Part shown: one piece after another, positions 20,348 to 21,259 of the stretch
Layout of the letters: every line of letters begins with the position of its first letter
How positions within the stretch are numbered: the stretch's first letter is position 1
Assembly (NCBI GenBank): GCA_900552475.1
Contig: USAC01000031.1
Span: 1 to 21,259, forward strand
Origin: an uncultured Eubacteriales bacterium
Lineage (GTDB): Bacteria > Bacillota > Clostridia > Oscillospirales > Oscillospiraceae
DNA length: 21,259 nt
Reading direction: 5' to 3'
Notes under the pieces: model-generated
Seen by the model: the letters and a program-made list of their open reading frames with translations, nothing else
Told to the model about the DNA's origin: nothing
The model's database searches: none
Made by a program: the position numbers and the translations under genes

Positions 20348-20706
20348 TCGGAATCCTCCATCTTTTCTGTAAACTTTTTGCTGGTGATACGCTCCAGCTT
20401 GCGGACAAAGCTCTCTGTTCCCTCGTAGCTGCCCGTGACGGTGTAAAACGTTCCGTGAATGACTTCGGTGACGGTCAATTCGGGGACCCAGAAAGCGGAC
20501 AGATTTTTCACGCAGAGATGTCCGTCCTCATTAAAGCAGTAGTTGCGCCGGGGATGATTGGGCGGCAAGGGCTGCGGTTTCAGATATGGGTCTAGATTGG
20601 AGAAGTAATATTCCGCTGGCTCGTCATGGTCTGCCATTTCCCATTCCTCAATTTCTGCCAACAGATCAGGGTCAATCTCGTGTTCAAATTCTTTGTTCTC
20701 GTTCAT
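20344..20706 (-). CDS. Accessory protein of the mobile element, unknown function
   Basis: The 120-residue acidic protein starts MNENKEFEHEIDPDLLAEIEEWE. Its second half has RNYCFNEDGHLCVKNLSAFWVPELTVTEVIHGTFYTVTGS in hydrophobic/polar alternation, which suggests a small beta domain, and ends with a charged helix. No membrane segment or catalytic motif is visible. Similar short genes sit between relaxase and recombinase in clostridial mobilisable elements; I do not know a function. The ATG at 20706 follows CAGGAGG, and the TGA overlaps the recombinase ATG (ATGA), so translation is probably coupled. A recombination-directionality role is possible but not supported by any motif I see. Confidence 0.8.
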   Translation of the reverse strand: MNENKEFEHEIDPDLLAEIEEWEMADHDEPAEYYFSNLDPYLKPQPLPPNHPRRNYCFNEDGHLCVKNLSAFWVPELTVTEVIHGTFYTVTGSYEGTESFVRKLERITSKKFTEKMEDSE

Positions 20707-20732
20707 AAGTGCCTCCTGTATTTCTAATCAAA

Positions 20733-21259
20733 TTAGAGTTCAATTTCCTGCTTTTTCTGCCGAATCGTGGCATTCTGCCGTTCCTGCTCATGCTGCACTT
20801 CATAGATGCTGTAATGAATCGCCCAGAGCTTTTTGACGTCGGCGTAAAGCGGCAAAAGCTCTGTCTGGATGTCCTTGTACTCCTGCTCCAGCCGCTCACG
20901 CTCCCTGCGCCATGCAGTGATAGGCAATTTGCCATCCTTGAAGTGAGGCTTCAATTTGCGCTCCGCCATGTAGAATCTCCGCAGCGAATCGTCATGCTCC
21001 GACTTGTATTTTTGTCTGGATTTTTCAAAACGAATGCTTCTCAGCTTGTCCGCAACCGGTTTTCCATCGACATAATACTGTGCCATGCGCAGCAGCTCGT
21101 CCAGCTCCTTGATGCGGGATTGCTTTTCCCCGGCAGACGCTTTCATTGCGTTGATGCTGTTCTGCATGGAATGCAGCGCGGTATCCAGATCATCGGTGGT
21201 AAAAAGCTGCTTCTCCTGCAAAAAGCGGAACGCATCCGCATACCGCTGTAAGTTGGCTG
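20733..21259 (-). CDS. MobA/MobL family relaxase, C-terminal part (5' cut by window)
   Basis: The frame is open to the window edge and reads NLQRYADAFRFLQEKQLFTTDDLDTAL, then a long charged coiled coil with KSRQKYKSEHDDSLRRFYMAERKLK, ending in KKQEIEL. This matches the C-terminal coiled coil of the clostridial MobA/MobL relaxases as I recall them; the nicking domain (catalytic Tyr and His triad) lies beyond the window. A relaxase nicks oriT and leads transfer by a helper conjugation system. The TTG at 21221 is an internal codon and not the start. The next gene starts 26 bases downstream, so they are one operon with the recombinase. oriT is not in view. Confidence 0.75.
   Translation of the reverse strand, partial: ANLQRYADAFRFLQEKQLFTTDDLDTALHSMQNSINAMKASAGEKQSRIKELDELLRMAQYYVDGKPVADKLRSIRFEKSRQKYKSEHDDSLRRFYMAERKLKPHFKDGKLPITAWRRERERLEQEYKDIQTELLPLYADVKKLWAIHYSIYEVQHEQERQNATIRQKKQEIEL

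Larger units (their letters stand above)
18538..21259. mobile_element. Mobilisable integrative element (left end and recombination/mobilisation genes)
   Basis: From about 18538 GC content falls visibly against the host genes, and all genes on this side fit a clostridial mobilisable element: large serine recombinase, accessory gene, relaxase C-terminus. The recombinase lies at the element end, as usual in Tn4451/TndX-like elements. The exact left end is between ~18538 and ~18600; the right end is outside the window. No cargo gene is visible. Bases 18538-18613 hold a small CCTTG/CAAGG hairpin and no gene. Confidence 0.82.

Overview
The window looks like a chromosomal segment of a high-GC Firmicute, most likely an Oscillospiraceae/Ruminococcaceae-type gut Clostridium. 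The grounds are Shine-Dalgarno sites of the AGGAGG type, sigma-A promoters, an SRP RNA directly upstream of dnaX, a DUF5692-type membrane protein, a clostridial mobilisable element with a large serine recombinase and MobA/MobL-type relaxase, and strongly GC-biased third codon positions. No species is claimed.

Layout. 1-100 is the 3' end of typA (+). 308-2735 holds, on the minus strand, the SRP RNA gene, dnaX and ybaB. 2795-3331 is a small membrane protein (-). 3480-3553 is tRNA-Gly(CCC), followed by a 300-base chain of hairpins. 4071-6087 is a GntR/FCD regulator divergent from a DUF5692 membrane protein, with a palindromic operator between them. 6281-7240 is a Ca2+/Na+ exchanger (-). 7404-8153 is an acyl-ACP thioesterase (+). 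8291-8590 holds two broken, overlapping gene remnants (-). 8675-9187 is a nitroreductase (+). 9423-12304 is an operon (-) of an alpha/beta-hydrolase/condensation-type acyltransferase fusion and a zinc-ribbon membrane protein. 12740-14808 is a pair of G3E (CobW-type) GTPases (-), the first with a very His-rich metal-binding stretch. 15160-15723 is the 3' remnant of an M14 carboxypeptidase-like surface protein that still has a promoter. 15830-17584 is a Na/Pi cotransporter with a PhoU-like tail (-). 17817-18293 is a small multidrug-export family protein (+). From about 18538 to the right edge the base composition becomes visibly less GC-rich and the genes belong to a mobilisable element: serine recombinase, an accessory gene and the C-terminal part of a relaxase.

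The most unusual signal is not a protein. At least eight copies of a modular, hairpin-rich intergenic element (here 'GTCTCAC element') lie in the window, about one per 2.6 kb, and most sit exactly between the 3' ends of convergent genes. A full copy is about 150 bases: a conserved start GTCTCACAGAGTTCGCG whose end opens hairpin P1; hairpin P2 (13-bp stem, loop of type GCGTGTA); and hairpin P3, framed by the related strings GCGCGGAGCGGAGTG and GCGCGGAGTGCAGCGA. The stems of all three hairpins change sequence between copies while keeping pairing, which points to selection on structure. One copy has truncated a gene and supplies its new C-terminus and stop codon. Another appears to mark the host side of the mobile-element junction. 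The family has no coding capacity of its own and could be a non-autonomous mobile repeat, a bidirectional 3'-end/termination module, or a source of small RNAs; the sequence alone does not decide.

Other points of interest are an active-site Arg-to-Cys change in the serine recombinase, an inverted tRNA 3'-end copy beside tRNA-Gly, a short SRP RNA without a visible Alu domain, absence of recR after ybaB, and terminator stems that include stop codons.
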